The notes beneath the pieces are model-generated. The model was not told where the DNA came from. It ran no database searches and saw only the letters and a list, made by a program, of their open reading frames with translations. The translations under genes were made by a program, and so were the position numbers. This document shows, piece after piece, positions 29,219 to 37,831 of a DNA stretch of 64,000 bases. The DNA comes from Rhodospirillaceae bacterium (lineage in GTDB: Bacteria; Pseudomonadota; Alphaproteobacteria; Rhodospirillales; UBA2165), in contig PBNV01000031.1 in NCBI GenBank assembly GCA_002723345.1, positions 51,953-115,952 on the forward strand. The letters are read 5' to 3'. Numbering within the stretch: position 1 is the stretch's first letter; every line of letters starts with the position of its first letter.

Positions 29219-30067
29219 CTACTGTCCCATAGCATCAAGCACTACTTGCCGTAAATTCTCTGTGACATCAGGCGCACGCCCAAACCACGCTTCGAAACCA
29301 GGTTTGGCTTGGTGCAATAACATGCCCAACCCGTCGATTGTCGGGTTTCCGCGTGCTCTAGCATCGGCCAATAATGGTGTTTCAAGTGGAGTATATACGA
29401 CATCACACACACTAGCGTCTGGCGGCAAAGAAGTTAAGTCCAGTTCCAAAGGGGCCATACCCGTCATCCCCAAACTTGTAGTATTGACCAGAAATGCCCC
29501 CTCTCGAAGCGCATCATGCCGGTCTCGCCAGTCAAACACCTTAAGAGGCGAGCCCAGCCCTGTTGCGAGATCCTCTGCTTTTGTAACTGTCCGGTTTAAA
29601 ATGCGGATTTCAGGCGCACCTGCGTCTTGAAGAGCCACACAGACGGCCCGTGCAGCACCGCCAGCGCCAAGAACGACAGCGGGACCGGCATCCGCCACCC
29701 AATCTGGATGCACATCAGCGATATTGGCCATAAACCCGAAAACGTCCGTGTTGAAACCATGGAGAGTTCCATCTTCTTTGACAATGACAGTGTTTACGGC
29801 ACCGGTCCGTCGGGCGACATCATCTAGGGTGTCGACGCCCTCAAGCGCTGCAATCTTATGGGGCAGGGTCACGTTCACTCCTGAGAAACCACGCGCCGGA
29901 AGAGACCTAAGCATTGCCGGAAAATCAGTCGGTGTTACCGCAATGGGGTCGTACGTGCCGTTGATAGCGTATGTCTTCAACCAATGGCGATGTAAAGAGG
30001 GCGACAACGAATGAGATACTGGCCAAGCCATAACTCCCGCGCGAATAACCGTGGCAGAGCTGATCAT
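29219..30067 (-). CDS. aroE: Shikimate dehydrogenase
   Basis: NADPH-dependent reduction of 3-dehydroshikimate in aromatic amino acid synthesis. 282 residues. Shikimate-binding SHSLSPSLH (about 18-26), the catalytic Lys in NVTLPHK (about 65-71), Asp in GFNTDVFGF (about 106-114) and the nucleotide-binding GAGGAARAV (about 133-141) are intact. The start ATG at 30067 overlaps the maf stop (ATGA). Complete and unremarkable. Confidence 0.97.
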   Translation of the reverse strand: MISSATVIRAGVMAWPVSHSLSPSLHRHWLKTYAINGTYDPIAVTPTDFPAMLRSLPARGFSGVNVTLPHKIAALEGVDTLDDVARRTGAVNTVIVKEDGTLHGFNTDVFGFMANIADVHPDWVADAGPAVVLGAGGAARAVCVALQDAGAPEIRILNRTVTKAEDLATGLGSPLKVFDWRDRHDALREGAFLVNTTSLGMTGMAPLELDLTSLPPDASVCDVVYTPLETPLLADARARGNPTIDGLGMLLHQAKPGFEAWFGRAPDVTENLRQVVLDAMGQ

Positions 30068-30654
30068 GACGCCAAAATACCGCGCTGACGTAAAAACCCC
30101 AACAAAGGCAAAAGTGGCAGGCCGAGAATGGTAAAATAGTCGCCTTCAACAAGTTCAAACAACTGGATGCCAATGTCCTCCAAGCGGTAGGCCCCAACGG
30201 ACAACTGAACTTCTGGACCAGCCTGCCGAATGTAATGCTCCAAGTAGATATCGTCAAAATCACGCATGGTCAGATTAGCTACAGCGGTATGAGACCAAAC
30301 AATCGCACCCCCCTCAGCAATACAGACCGCAGAGACTAATTGGTGGACCCGCCCGCGCAACGACCTAAGGTGAGATCGCACCCCCTTCTCGCCGACCGGT
30401 TTGTCATATATTCGGCCTTCACAAACCAGAATTTGATCGGCACCAATAACCAGCGCCTCCGTGGATTCTGTCGAGACCGCACGTGCTTTCGCGTGTGCCA
30501 ATACTTCGGCAAGGTCATTGGCGGTCATCCCAGTTTTAGACTTTTTCAAGGCGCCTTCGTCCACGCCCGATGGTCTAGCGTCGAAAGTTAGACCAGCGCA
30601 GGTCAATATTTTGGCACGAGATGTACTTTCAGAAGCCAGCACCAACCTTGTCAC
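30064..30654 (-). CDS. maf: Maf-like nucleoside triphosphate pyrophosphatase
   Basis: House-cleaning nucleotide pyrophosphatase that hydrolyses non-canonical NTPs. 196 residues with the Maf signature LASESTSRAKIL (about residues 5-16), the internal Glu/Lys pair in DEGALKKS, and GADQILVCEGRIYDKP (about 71-86) with the catalytic Asp. GTG 30654 overlaps the ppsR stop (GTGA). Some family members affect septation; that role is not shown here. Confidence 0.95.
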   Translation of the reverse strand: MTRLVLASESTSRAKILTCAGLTFDARPSGVDEGALKKSKTGMTANDLAEVLAHAKARAVSTESTEALVIGADQILVCEGRIYDKPVGEKGVRSHLRSLRGRVHQLVSAVCIAEGGAIVWSHTAVANLTMRDFDDIYLEHYIRQAGPEVQLSVGAYRLEDIGIQLFELVEGDYFTILGLPLLPLLGFLRQRGILAS

Positions 30655-31487
30655 CGATATGCCCCATCTTTTTGCTCCTGCTGTTGAACCCTGAGCTGAA
30701 TGATAGCAGCGGCTGTTTCTTCTATAGATCTACGCGAGATATCAATTATCGGCCAATTTTGTGCAGTGAACAAACGTTTGGCTTGTGTTACTTCTTCCGC
30801 GATAGCAACTGGATCCACGTACGTTGTTTCATCTTGCTCATTCATCATCCGAAGTCGGTTTCGGCGGACATGTAGGAGATTTCCTGCATCGTTGGTAAGT
30901 CCGATTACCAGCGGTGACGTTAAGTCAAAAACTTCAGGAGGCAATTCCACTCCCGGCACAATAGGAATATTGGCAGCCTTTATTCCTCTGTTAGCTAAAT
31001 AAATGCACGTTGGTGTTTTGGATGTCCTCGAGACCCCTAGCAACACCACATCCGCTTCTTCTAAATTCCAAACGCTTTGACCGTCATCATGAGTCATAGC
31101 GTAATCCATTGCCGAAATCCGTTCAAAATATTCACCATCAAGTAAATGCTGCCGGCCGGGTCGAGCTTGTCCCTCTACTTGGAGAAAGCCGCCTAACGCA
31201 GACATAATTGGTTGCAATACTGAAATGCACGGTATCTGTAGACGTCGGCACGCCGCCTGGAGTCGGGTCCTGATATTCACGTTTACCATGGTAAAAAGGA
31301 CAAAGCCGGGATTTGTTTCAATAGCCTGAATTACTTCCTCTATCTGCCGTTCATTTCGGACAAGGGTCCAAATATGTTCGATAGGTGCTGCTTCCTCGAA
31401 TTGGACCAAACATGCGCGCGCGACCGATTGGACCGTTTCACCAGTCGCGTCAGATACTAAGTGAAGATGAAAGTCCTGTGACGTCAT
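30651..31487 (-). CDS. ppsR: PEP synthase regulatory protein (DUF299 kinase/pyrophosphorylase)
   Basis: Bifunctional ADP-dependent kinase / phosphorylase of the DUF299 family that regulates phosphoenolpyruvate synthase or pyruvate phosphate dikinase. 278 residues. The N-terminal HLHLVSDATGETVQSVARA block and the P-loop-like GVSRTSKTPTCIYLANRG (about residues 151-168) are diagnostic. The frame is open to 31541, but ATG 31487 gives the conserved start. It is the RP001 homologue that flanks the replication origin in Caulobacter and Rickettsia, and it is the first gene of the operon leaving oriC leftward. Confidence 0.96.
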   Translation of the reverse strand: MTSQDFHLHLVSDATGETVQSVARACLVQFEEAAPIEHIWTLVRNERQIEEVIQAIETNPGFVLFTMVNVNIRTRLQAACRRLQIPCISVLQPIMSALGGFLQVEGQARPGRQHLLDGEYFERISAMDYAMTHDDGQSVWNLEEADVVLLGVSRTSKTPTCIYLANRGIKAANIPIVPGVELPPEVFDLTSPLVIGLTNDAGNLLHVRRNRLRMMNEQDETTYVDPVAIAEEVTQAKRLFTAQNWPIIDISRRSIEETAAAIIQLRVQQQEQKDGAYR

Positions 31488-31521
31488 AATAGTCCCGGCA
31501 AAGTTCGAGAGTGTCTCGGTC

Positions 31522-31530
31522 AGTGGATAA
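31522..31530 (-). promoter_or_regulatory. DnaA-box-like 9-mer 1
   Basis: Reads TTATCCACT on the minus strand, 8 of 9 bases of the TTATCCACA consensus. It is the best box in the gap, at the ppsR side. Confidence 0.6.
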
Positions 31531-31666
31531 CAACTGGACAAATTTTACATTTGCGAAAGTTTAACATTTTTCTTCCTCAATACCTTACTTTTTCCAGTTT
31601 TTTTACTGTTCTCATAAAATCATCCCGAACGTGATAAAAGCGTATTTCCAAGAGCGTTATAACTAC

Positions 31667-31675
31667 TTATTCACG
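31667..31675 (+). promoter_or_regulatory. DnaA-box-like 9-mer 2
   Basis: TTATTCACG, 7 of 9 to consensus; T at position 5 is a tolerated variant. It lies mid-gap. Confidence 0.45.
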
Positions 31676-31797
31676 TATCTAAATCTGACATTACACACAA
31701 GCTAAGTATATGAAAAATCTTGGATTTTTATATTTATTTCACTGTTAATACATATTTTCAACGTAATTATATCCAAAATAATTTTTCTACACCGTTT

Positions 31798-31806
31798 CGT
31801 TGATAA
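31798..31806 (-). promoter_or_regulatory. DnaA-box-like 9-mer 3
   Basis: TTATCAACG on the minus strand, 7 of 9 to consensus; a weak box on its own. Confidence 0.35.
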
Positions 31807-31949
31807 CTATTGCACAATTCTTAATCCTCCTTTTTCTAAAGGCAACAACAACAACCTTTATTTAACTTAATCATATTCTTTCATGTGAAGGAGCTTGAAT
31901 AACTGGTATTTTCCCCCACATTCACAACCATCACCATGGCTTGTATTTG

Positions 31950-32972
31950 ATGAAATCACTCCTTCAAACCCTCAATGGAAAAATTATATCCCCTCCCCCC
32001 GTCTGGCTTATGCGTCAAGCCGGCAGACATCTGCCGGAGTACCTGAACCTACGATCCCAAACCGACTCGTTTTTAGATTTTTGTTATTCACCAGACATGG
32101 CTGTGGAAGCCACGCTACAACCTATTCTCCGGTATGGAATGGATGCAGCCATTCTTTTTAGCGATATTCTTGTGATACCAGATGCGCTCGGCCAACGCGT
32201 TTCTTTCATTCCCGGTCATGGCCCGAGGCTAGAACCACTTGACGGACGAGCAGACATTAACCGCCTAGATCCAAGTAACTTGCACGCACATCTAGCACCC
32301 GTTTATGCGGCTATCCGCCGCATAAGAACGCGGCTTCCGAAAACAACAACTTTAATCGGTTTTGCTGGTGCTCCATGGACAGTTGCAACTTATATGATTG
32401 AGGGTGGAGGAAGTAGAGATTGCCAAAAAACACGAACTTATGCCTACGAAACCAAAGACGACTTCCAAGCGCTAATCGATCTACTGGTAGATACCACGTC
32501 ATCTTACTTAATACGTCAAGCTGACGAGGGTGCAGAAGTTGTTCAGATATTTGACAGTTGGGCGGGGGTTTTGCCACCGATGCAATTTGATGACTGGGTC
32601 ATTAAACCTTTCCAAAAAATTGTTGCGGCAGTTAAGACGGTGCACCCAAACTTGCCGATCATTGGTTTCCCGAAAGGCGCTGGGTTGGGATATGCAACGT
32701 TTGCAACACAAACAGGCGTCGATGCGGTTTCGTTGGACTCAATGGTGCCATTGGTGTGGGCGGCTGAAAATGTGCAGCCCCATACGGTGATCCAGGGCAA
32801 TCTTGATAATTTGGTATTGCGTTCGGGCGGACAACTGTTGGAAGCAGCTGTTCAAGAAATACTCACCGTGTTTTCGGCGCGGCCATTTATTTTCAATCTG
32901 GGCCATGGGATTTTACCTGAGACCCCCGTATCACATGTAGAGCAACTTTTAGACATTATTCGGAGAAATTAA
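31950..32972 (+). CDS. hemE: Uroporphyrinogen decarboxylase
   Basis: Converts uroporphyrinogen III to coproporphyrinogen III in haem synthesis. 340 residues, normal length. The substrate-binding PVWLMRQAGRHLPEY (about residues 18-32), the catalytic Asp in ILFSDILVIPDALG (about 69-82) and GFAGAPWTVATYMIEG (about 133-148) are intact. ATG 31950 is preferred to TTG 31941. It is first in a hemE-hemH-hemJ run leading rightward from oriC; hemE beside the origin is conserved in alphaproteobacteria. Confidence 0.97.
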   Translation: MKSLLQTLNGKIISPPPVWLMRQAGRHLPEYLNLRSQTDSFLDFCYSPDMAVEATLQPILRYGMDAAILFSDILVIPDALGQRVSFIPGHGPRLEPLDGRADINRLDPSNLHAHLAPVYAAIRRIRTRLPKTTTLIGFAGAPWTVATYMIEGGGSRDCQKTRTYAYETKDDFQALIDLLVDTTSSYLIRQADEGAEVVQIFDSWAGVLPPMQFDDWVIKPFQKIVAAVKTVHPNLPIIGFPKGAGLGYATFATQTGVDAVSLDSMVPLVWAAENVQPHTVIQGNLDNLVLRSGGQLLEAAVQEILTVFSARPFIFNLGHGILPETPVSHVEQLLDIIRRN

Positions 32973-32979
32973 ATTTCGA

Positions 32980-34053
32980 ATGGCGAAACGATCAATAGTT
33001 CTATTAAATTTAGGAGGACCGGATAGGCCGGAATCGGTTCAACCGTTTCTGAATAACCTTTTTAATGACCCTGCCATTATTGGTCTACCAGCGATACTCA
33101 GGCTGCCATTGGCAAAATTTATTTCCACCAAGCGCGCACCGATCGCCCGGGAAATATATGGACATCTCGGAGGCAAATCGCCGCTACTACCACTTACAGA
33201 GGAACAGGCCGTTGCGCTGTGCAAAGCACTGACGACCGAAGACCCAGCACACATCTATAAAGTATTTATTGCCATGCGATATTGGCACCCTTTCAGTCAA
33301 GAAACGGCATCGGCAGTTAAAGCTTTCGACCCAGATGAAATTTTATTGCTGCCACTCTATCCGCAATATTCAACGGCGACTTCGGCCTCCTCCTTCATCG
33401 ATTGGAAAAAATCAGCAGCAAAAGTGGGCCTCGTAAAACCAACCTATACTTTGTGCTGTTATCCAGTTAACGAAAACTGGGCCAGGGCTCAGAGCGACCT
33501 TCTTCTGGCCCAAATTGACACGCTGGAGAACAAACAAAAATATCGTGTCTTGTTTTCAGCACACGGCTTACCAAAAAAGATTGTGAAGCGGGGAGATCCC
33601 TATCAATGGCAAGTGGAACGATCCGCCGAGGCCATCGCCAAAGCAGCAGACCTGACGGAAGAGGCTTGGGCAGTATGTTACCAAAGCAGGGTCGGCCCAT
33701 TGGAGTGGATTGGACCGTCCCTCGATGATGAACTTAAACGAGCAGCGGAGGACGACGTTGCGGTCATTGTCCTTCCGATTGCTTTTGTTTCCGAGCACTC
33801 AGAGACGTTAGTAGAATTAGATATCGAATATAGGAAAATCTCTGAGGAACTCGGGATTGTGGCGTATAAGCGCGTACCAGCATTGGGTACTCACCCTGAT
33901 TTTATATGCGGTTTAAGGGATTTATCGCTGATAGCGTTCCAAAAAAAGATTAACTTCGGTCCGCCAGAAAACACGCGGTTCTGTCCTCAAGAAGCTGCAA
34001 AATGTAAATGTGTGGCACCCATAAATTTAACCAGGAAAACTCAGTATGATTGA
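32980..34053 (+). CDS. hemH: Ferrochelatase, probable [2Fe-2S] type
   Basis: Inserts Fe(II) into protoporphyrin IX, the last step of protohaem synthesis. 357 residues. NLGGPDRPESVQPFLNNLF at the start, the catalytic His195 (LFSAHGLPKK) and the conserved Glu region VSEHSETLVELDIEY are intact. The C-terminus has Cys335, Cys342 and Cys344 (C-x6-C-x-C), matching the Cys332/339/341 spacing reported as cluster ligands in Caulobacter ferrochelatase; Cys159/160 could supply the fourth. It follows hemE by 7 bp and overlaps hemJ by 8 bp. Confidence 0.97.
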   Translation: MAKRSIVLLNLGGPDRPESVQPFLNNLFNDPAIIGLPAILRLPLAKFISTKRAPIAREIYGHLGGKSPLLPLTEEQAVALCKALTTEDPAHIYKVFIAMRYWHPFSQETASAVKAFDPDEILLLPLYPQYSTATSASSFIDWKKSAAKVGLVKPTYTLCCYPVNENWARAQSDLLLAQIDTLENKQKYRVLFSAHGLPKKIVKRGDPYQWQVERSAEAIAKAADLTEEAWAVCYQSRVGPLEWIGPSLDDELKRAAEDDVAVIVLPIAFVSEHSETLVELDIEYRKISEELGIVAYKRVPALGTHPDFICGLRDLSLIAFQKKINFGPPENTRFCPQEAAKCKCVAPINLTRKTQYD

Positions 34054-34495
34054 TCTTCCTGCTACAGCCTATCTGTGGATCAAGGCATTACATATTATTG
34101 GAGTCATCGCATGGATGGCTGGCATGCTCTATTTGCCCCGGCTGTTTGTATATCACTGCGGCGCGGAACCTGGTTCTAAACAATCAGAAGACTTTAAAAT
34201 AATGGAGCGCAAACTTTTGCGGGGGATTATAACCCCATCGATGATTATTACCCTCATCTTAGGTGGTATTTTACTTGGTCACTTGGATCGCAATTCTTGG
34301 CATGAGGGCTGGCTTCACGCAAAATTGGCATTGGTTATAATTCTGCTAGCGTATCATGGGCTAGTGTCCCGTTGGCGAAGGGATTTTGAGGCCGATAAAA
34401 ATGAACGACCAGCCAAATTCTATCGCTGGATGAACGAGGTCCCGGCCGCTGTGATGATTGGGATAGTTATTTTTGTCGTCGTTAGACCTTTTTAG
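34046..34495 (+). CDS. hemJ: Protoporphyrinogen IX oxidase HemJ
   Basis: 149-residue membrane protein that oxidises protoporphyrinogen IX in bacteria lacking HemG/HemY. Four hydrophobic helices (about residues 8-31, 59-80, 91-108 and 128-147). The conserved His in KALHIIGVIAWMAGMLYLPRL (about 14-34) and the WLHAKLALV motif (about 90-98) are the family hallmarks. The start overlaps the hemH stop, completing a three-gene haem operon. Confidence 0.94.
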   Translation: MIDLPATAYLWIKALHIIGVIAWMAGMLYLPRLFVYHCGAEPGSKQSEDFKIMERKLLRGIITPSMIITLILGGILLGHLDRNSWHEGWLHAKLALVIILLAYHGLVSRWRRDFEADKNERPAKFYRWMNEVPAAVMIGIVIFVVVRPF

Positions 34496-34563
34496 ACCGG
34501 CGGCCGCGTGCTCGCTGTAGGTTTGGCACAGATGGATAATTTCTCATCGTTCAGTGTTTATAA

Positions 34564-34592
34564 TTGACAGATAGGGGCTAGTTTTGTAATAT
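34564..34592 (+). promoter_or_regulatory. Sigma-70 promoter upstream of rho
   Basis: TTGACA (34564-34569), exactly 17 bases, then TAATAT (34587-34592): a near-consensus promoter. It predicts a start near 34600 and a ~160-base untranslated leader before rho ATG 34763. The 267-bp hemJ-rho gap holds no gene. Confidence 0.75.
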
Positions 34593-34762
34593 TACGGGTA
34601 TAAGTGATGCCGACCTGGACTCGCTTTTACACAATTCAACCACATATTCCTCAGAGAGACATCAAGAAAACCCATCGTTTTTCTCCGTGGGTGCCCCCTA
34701 GAAGGTCTGTTCTTTACCCGATACGCCACCCTCCCTGCACCGTCTGCGACCTGTGACACGCC

Positions 34763-36016
34763 ATGAACCTTCAAGAACTTAAACAGAAAACGCCAACTGA
34801 TCTTTTGCAATTCGCGGAAGATTTGGAAATCGAAAACGCAAGCACGCTCCGTAAGCAAGACATGTTGTTCGCTATTTTGAAACAACTTTCTGCAAACGAA
34901 GTGACGATTACGGGTACTGGGGTATTAGAAGTTTTACAAGATGGTTTCGGATTTCTCCGATCGCCGGAGGCGAATTATCTACCGGGACCGGATGATATCT
35001 ACGTATCGCCAAGCCAAGTGCGGCGGTTTGGTCTTAGGACGGGCGACACGGTAGAAGGCCAAATACGCGCCCCCAAAGACGGCGAACGCTATTTCGCTTT
35101 ACTTAAGGTGACGAACATTAATTTTGGGGATCCTCAAGATGTTAGGCATCGGATTAATTTCGACAACCTGACACCGCTTTATCCCGAAGAGCGGATAGTT
35201 ATGGAAATTGAAGGCCAAAAAGATGATCCGACTTCGCGTGTGCTTGATCTCATTACGCCGATTGGGAAAGGCCAACGTGCATTGATCGTTGCGCCACCTC
35301 GGACGGGTAAAACCGTGATGCTGCAAAATATTGCCCACTCCATCGCCGCCAATCATCCTGAGTGTTATCTGATCGTTCTTCTCATTGATGAGCGTCCCGA
35401 GGAAGTGACGGACATGGACCGGTCGGTTAAAGGAGAAGTGGTGAGCTCGACGTTTGATGAGCCTGCCGCCCGGCATGTTCAAGTGGCAGAGATGGTTATT
35501 GAAAAAGCCAAACGATTAGTCGAGCATAAACGTGATGTGATCATCTTACTCGACTCCATCACACGATTGGCGCGCGCTTACAATACTGTGGTGCCATCAT
35601 CTGGAAAGGTATTGACCGGTGGTGTTGATGCCAATGCACTACAACGGCCCAAACGGTTTTTCGGTGCTGCCCGGAACATCGAGGAGGGTGGCTCCCTTAC
35701 GATCATCTCGACAGCTCTCATCGATACAGGCTCCCGCATGGATGAAGTGATATTTGAAGAATTTAAAGGCACTGGTAATTCTGAAATTATTCTTGATCGT
35801 AAGCTGACAGATAAAAGAACCTGGCCCTCTATGGACATCACCCGGTCTGGTACACGAAAAGAAGAGCTACTCGTTGACAAAGGTACCCTGTCAAAGATGT
35901 GGGTGTTGCGCCGTATTCTCAATCCGATGGGAGTGGTCGACTCCATGGAATTCCTTATAGATAAGCTAAAGGACTCCAAGAGTAACGACGATTTCTTCGA
36001 CTCTATGAATACCTAA
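34763..36016 (+). CDS. rho: Transcription termination factor Rho
   Basis: Hexameric RNA-dependent ATPase that terminates transcription. 417 residues, the compact form without a long insertion. N-terminal helix bundle ([21 protein letters not shown]), cold-shock RNA-binding domain with [23 protein letters not shown] (about 58-80), Walker [11 protein letters not shown] (about 177-186), Walker [17 protein letters not shown] and the Q/R-loop regions ([17 protein letters not shown]) follow in order. A near-consensus promoter and a long leader suggest it is expressed separately from hem genes and may be autoregulated through the leader, as is known for rho elsewhere. Confidence 0.98.
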   Translation: MNLQELKQKTPTDLLQFAEDLEIENASTLRKQDMLFAILKQLSANEVTITGTGVLEVLQDGFGFLRSPEANYLPGPDDIYVSPSQVRRFGLRTGDTVEGQIRAPKDGERYFALLKVTNINFGDPQDVRHRINFDNLTPLYPEERIVMEIEGQKDDPTSRVLDLITPIGKGQRALIVAPPRTGKTVMLQNIAHSIAANHPECYLIVLLIDERPEEVTDMDRSVKGEVVSSTFDEPAARHVQVAEMVIEKAKRLVEHKRDVIILLDSITRLARAYNTVVPSSGKVLTGGVDANALQRPKRFFGAARNIEEGGSLTIISTALIDTGSRMDEVIFEEFKGTGNSEIILDRKLTDKRTWPSMDITRSGTRKEELLVDKGTLSKMWVLRRILNPMGVVDSMEFLIDKLKDSKSNDDFFDSMNT

Positions 36017-36080
36017 ACCGATAGTCTCAGGAAAAAGGTTCGGGCCTCAGCAATGATGTCGGCACGTTTAGCTGCGATCA

Positions 36081-36165
36081 CGCGTTTTAAGCCCCGGAAC
36101 CATATGATATTTCCGTCGGTTTAGGGGGCCATGATTAAACGCATGGTTCCGGGTATTAAACAGCG
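36081..36165. repeat. Long imperfect inverted repeat between rho and the quinone oxidoreductase gene
   Basis: Arms 36081-36103 and 36143-36165 match at 19 of 23 positions as inverted repeats; the inner 11 bp (CCCGGAACCAT with ATGGTTCCGGG) are perfect. The 39-base loop contains a smaller GTTTA...TAAAC repeat. It sits in the only gap between convergent genes rho and the oxidoreductase, so a bidirectional termination or RNA-processing role is possible, though neither side has a U tract. Confidence 0.6.
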
Positions 36166-36169
36166 TGCG

Positions 36170-37144
36170 TTAAATGCTGAGGACCGTTGATCCGGTAGTT
36201 TGACGACTTTCGAGGGCCCGATGAGCGTCGGCCGTTTCTGAGAGCGGGAAGGTCTGGCCAATTTCAATCTTCACATGGCCGTTGCCAACGACATAGAATA
36301 AGGCATCGGCTGCGGCATCTCGTTGGCTAAGATCGGTCGTGTAGTTCATAAGCGTCGGTCGGCTAAGGGTGACGGAGCCTTTCTGCATCAGCAAGAGCGG
36401 CTCAACGGGCGGGACGGGGCCGGAAGCGTTGCCAAAAGTCACCATGTTACCAAAGTTCTGGAGACTGTCTAGGGATCCCTCAAAAGTGGTTTTACCAATC
36501 GAGTCGTATACCACGGGAACTCCTTTACCGTTTGTGATATCCAATACTTTCTCGGTAAAATTTTCCGTCGTGTAGTTGATGGTGTGATGGCAACCATTGG
36601 CTCGCGCCTTCTGGGCTTTTTCATCCGTGCCTACGGTGCCGATCACGGTAGCACCCAAATAGTTGGCCCACTGGCACATGATGGTGCCGACACCCCCAGC
36701 TGCGGCATGAACGAGGATGGTTTCGCCCGCATTTACTGCGTGGCATTTGAACATCAGCATATGGACGGTCATGCCTTTGAGCATCATGGCAGCAGCGGTA
36801 TGATCATCGACATTGTCGGGGAGGGCGATGACTGCGGATGCCGGCATGATACGAGCTTCCGCGTAAGATCCTCGTTCGCCACCTGCGTAGGTCACTCGTT
36901 GGCCAACGGTAAATTTGTCTACGCCCGTGCCAATGGCTTCGACGACCCCAGCACCTTCGGATCCAAGTGTGGTGGGCAGCTCCATGGGATATAAACCGGA
37001 TCGCTGGTAACAATCGATAAAGTTAAGACCTGATGCCACCTGTTTTATTCGGACTTGCCCCTCGCCGGGGTCACCGACCTCGATGTCCTCAAAAGTCAAT
37101 ACTTCGGGTCCCCCGGTCTCATGAATGCGGATGGCTTTTGGCAT
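36170..37144 (-). CDS. Zinc-independent quinone oxidoreductase (zeta-crystallin type MDR)
   Basis: 324-residue medium-chain dehydrogenase/reductase. The N-terminal catalytic GroES-like fold (VASGLNFIDCYQRSGLYPMELPTTLGSEGAGVVEAIG, written across about residues 38-74) and the NADPH-binding motif ILVHAAAGGVGTIMCQWA (about 143-160) match QorA-type NADPH:quinone reductases. No structural-zinc Cys cluster is seen. The expected reaction is one-electron or hydride reduction of quinones with NADPH; the substrate is uncertain. It is followed upstream on the same strand by the alkyl-transferase gene (26 bp apart), suggesting a stress-related pair. Confidence 0.92.
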   Translation of the reverse strand: MPKAIRIHETGGPEVLTFEDIEVGDPGEGQVRIKQVASGLNFIDCYQRSGLYPMELPTTLGSEGAGVVEAIGTGVDKFTVGQRVTYAGGERGSYAEARIMPASAVIALPDNVDDHTAAAMMLKGMTVHMLMFKCHAVNAGETILVHAAAGGVGTIMCQWANYLGATVIGTVGTDEKAQKARANGCHHTINYTTENFTEKVLDITNGKGVPVVYDSIGKTTFEGSLDSLQNFGNMVTFGNASGPVPPVEPLLLMQKGSVTLSRPTLMNYTTDLSQRDAAADALFYVVGNGHVKIEIGQTFPLSETADAHRALESRQTTGSTVLSI

Positions 37145-37170
37145 GGTCTTTGGTCCTTTTACTAAACGGG

Positions 37171-37641
37171 TTATCGCGGTGAGAGATCTCTAAGCGCTAT
37201 ACTTTCGAGACGCAAGAGGTGTTGTTTCGTGTCGATGCCCCCTGGGCCCGAATAGCCGCCAAGGGTAATGGTCCCCCGGACCCGATGGCAGGGAATAATG
37301 ATTGGGATTGGATTACGGCTACATGCGTTTCCGACGGGCCGGGGGCTGGTGTCCAATTGTGTTGCGATGTCTTTGTAAGTTCGAGTTTCACCGTAGGGGA
37401 TTTCCTGGATTCTCTGACAAATGTCTTGTTGGAAAGATGAGCCGGGTGGCGCGAGAGGAAGGTCGAAGGAAGTGAGAGCACCGGTAAAATAGGCATGGAA
37501 CTGACGGATGGCTTCCTTCAGGAGGGGCGTTGGCGCATCTTGCTGACTTCCTGCCCACCCTCCCTCGAGAGCGACGATGGCGTCAGCATCTTGAAAGAGT
37601 GTGATGTCGCCAATGGGGCTGTGGGTTGAAATAAAATTCAC
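37171..37641 (-). CDS. ogt: Methylated-DNA--protein-cysteine S-methyltransferase
   Basis: Suicide repair protein that transfers O6-alkyl groups from guanine to its own cysteine. 156 residues. The active-site motif IPCHRV (about residues 116-121), preceded by RPVGNACSRNPIPI with the helix-turn-helix Arg finger and Asn hinge, is intact. It lacks an Ada-type regulatory domain, so it is of the Ogt/AGT kind. It is divergent from mnmE. Confidence 0.95.
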   Translation of the reverse strand: MNFISTHSPIGDITLFQDADAIVALEGGWAGSQQDAPTPLLKEAIRQFHAYFTGALTSFDLPLAPPGSSFQQDICQRIQEIPYGETRTYKDIATQLDTSPRPVGNACSRNPIPIIIPCHRVRGTITLGGYSGPGGIDTKQHLLRLESIALRDLSPR

Positions 37642-37831
37642 ATGCCAATACTAGGGCGTTGACATTCCCATCGGCAAGTTAATGCTGTTCCCATGGGTGG
37701 ATGATTTCTGGGATAGACTTTCCGAAGAATCAAAACCCGCATCTGCCAACTAACTATTTTCACTTCCCTAATTATGCCCTATACGGCCACGCCAAGGGTA
37801 ATTTTTCTGGGCGTGGAGGCGCGTGTAAAAG

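Larger units (their letters stand above)
31488..31949. other. Probable chromosomal replication origin (oriC)
   Basis: This 462-bp gap separates divergent ppsR and hemE, the gene pair that flanks the origins of Caulobacter crescentus and Rickettsia prowazekii. Counting bases 31561-31860 by hand gives 86 G+C in 300 (29%), against roughly 50-58% in sampled genes. It carries DnaA-box-like 9-mers at 31522-31530, 31667-31675 and 31798-31806. Both flanking operons are transcribed away from it, + strand G/C bias changes sign across it, and parS/parAB lie 7-11 kb to the right. No reading frame of note is contained. The exact unwinding site is not assigned. The promoters of ppsR and hemE must also lie here. 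Confidence 0.8.

Noticed and set aside
31561..31949. CtrA-type TTAA-N7-TTAA sites in the origin
   Set aside because: TTAA words occur but I found none at the right spacing.
31895..32161. 88-codon plus-strand frame from TTG 31895 with GAAGGAG upstream
   Set aside because: Mostly overlaps hemE in another frame; its protein has no recognisable features.
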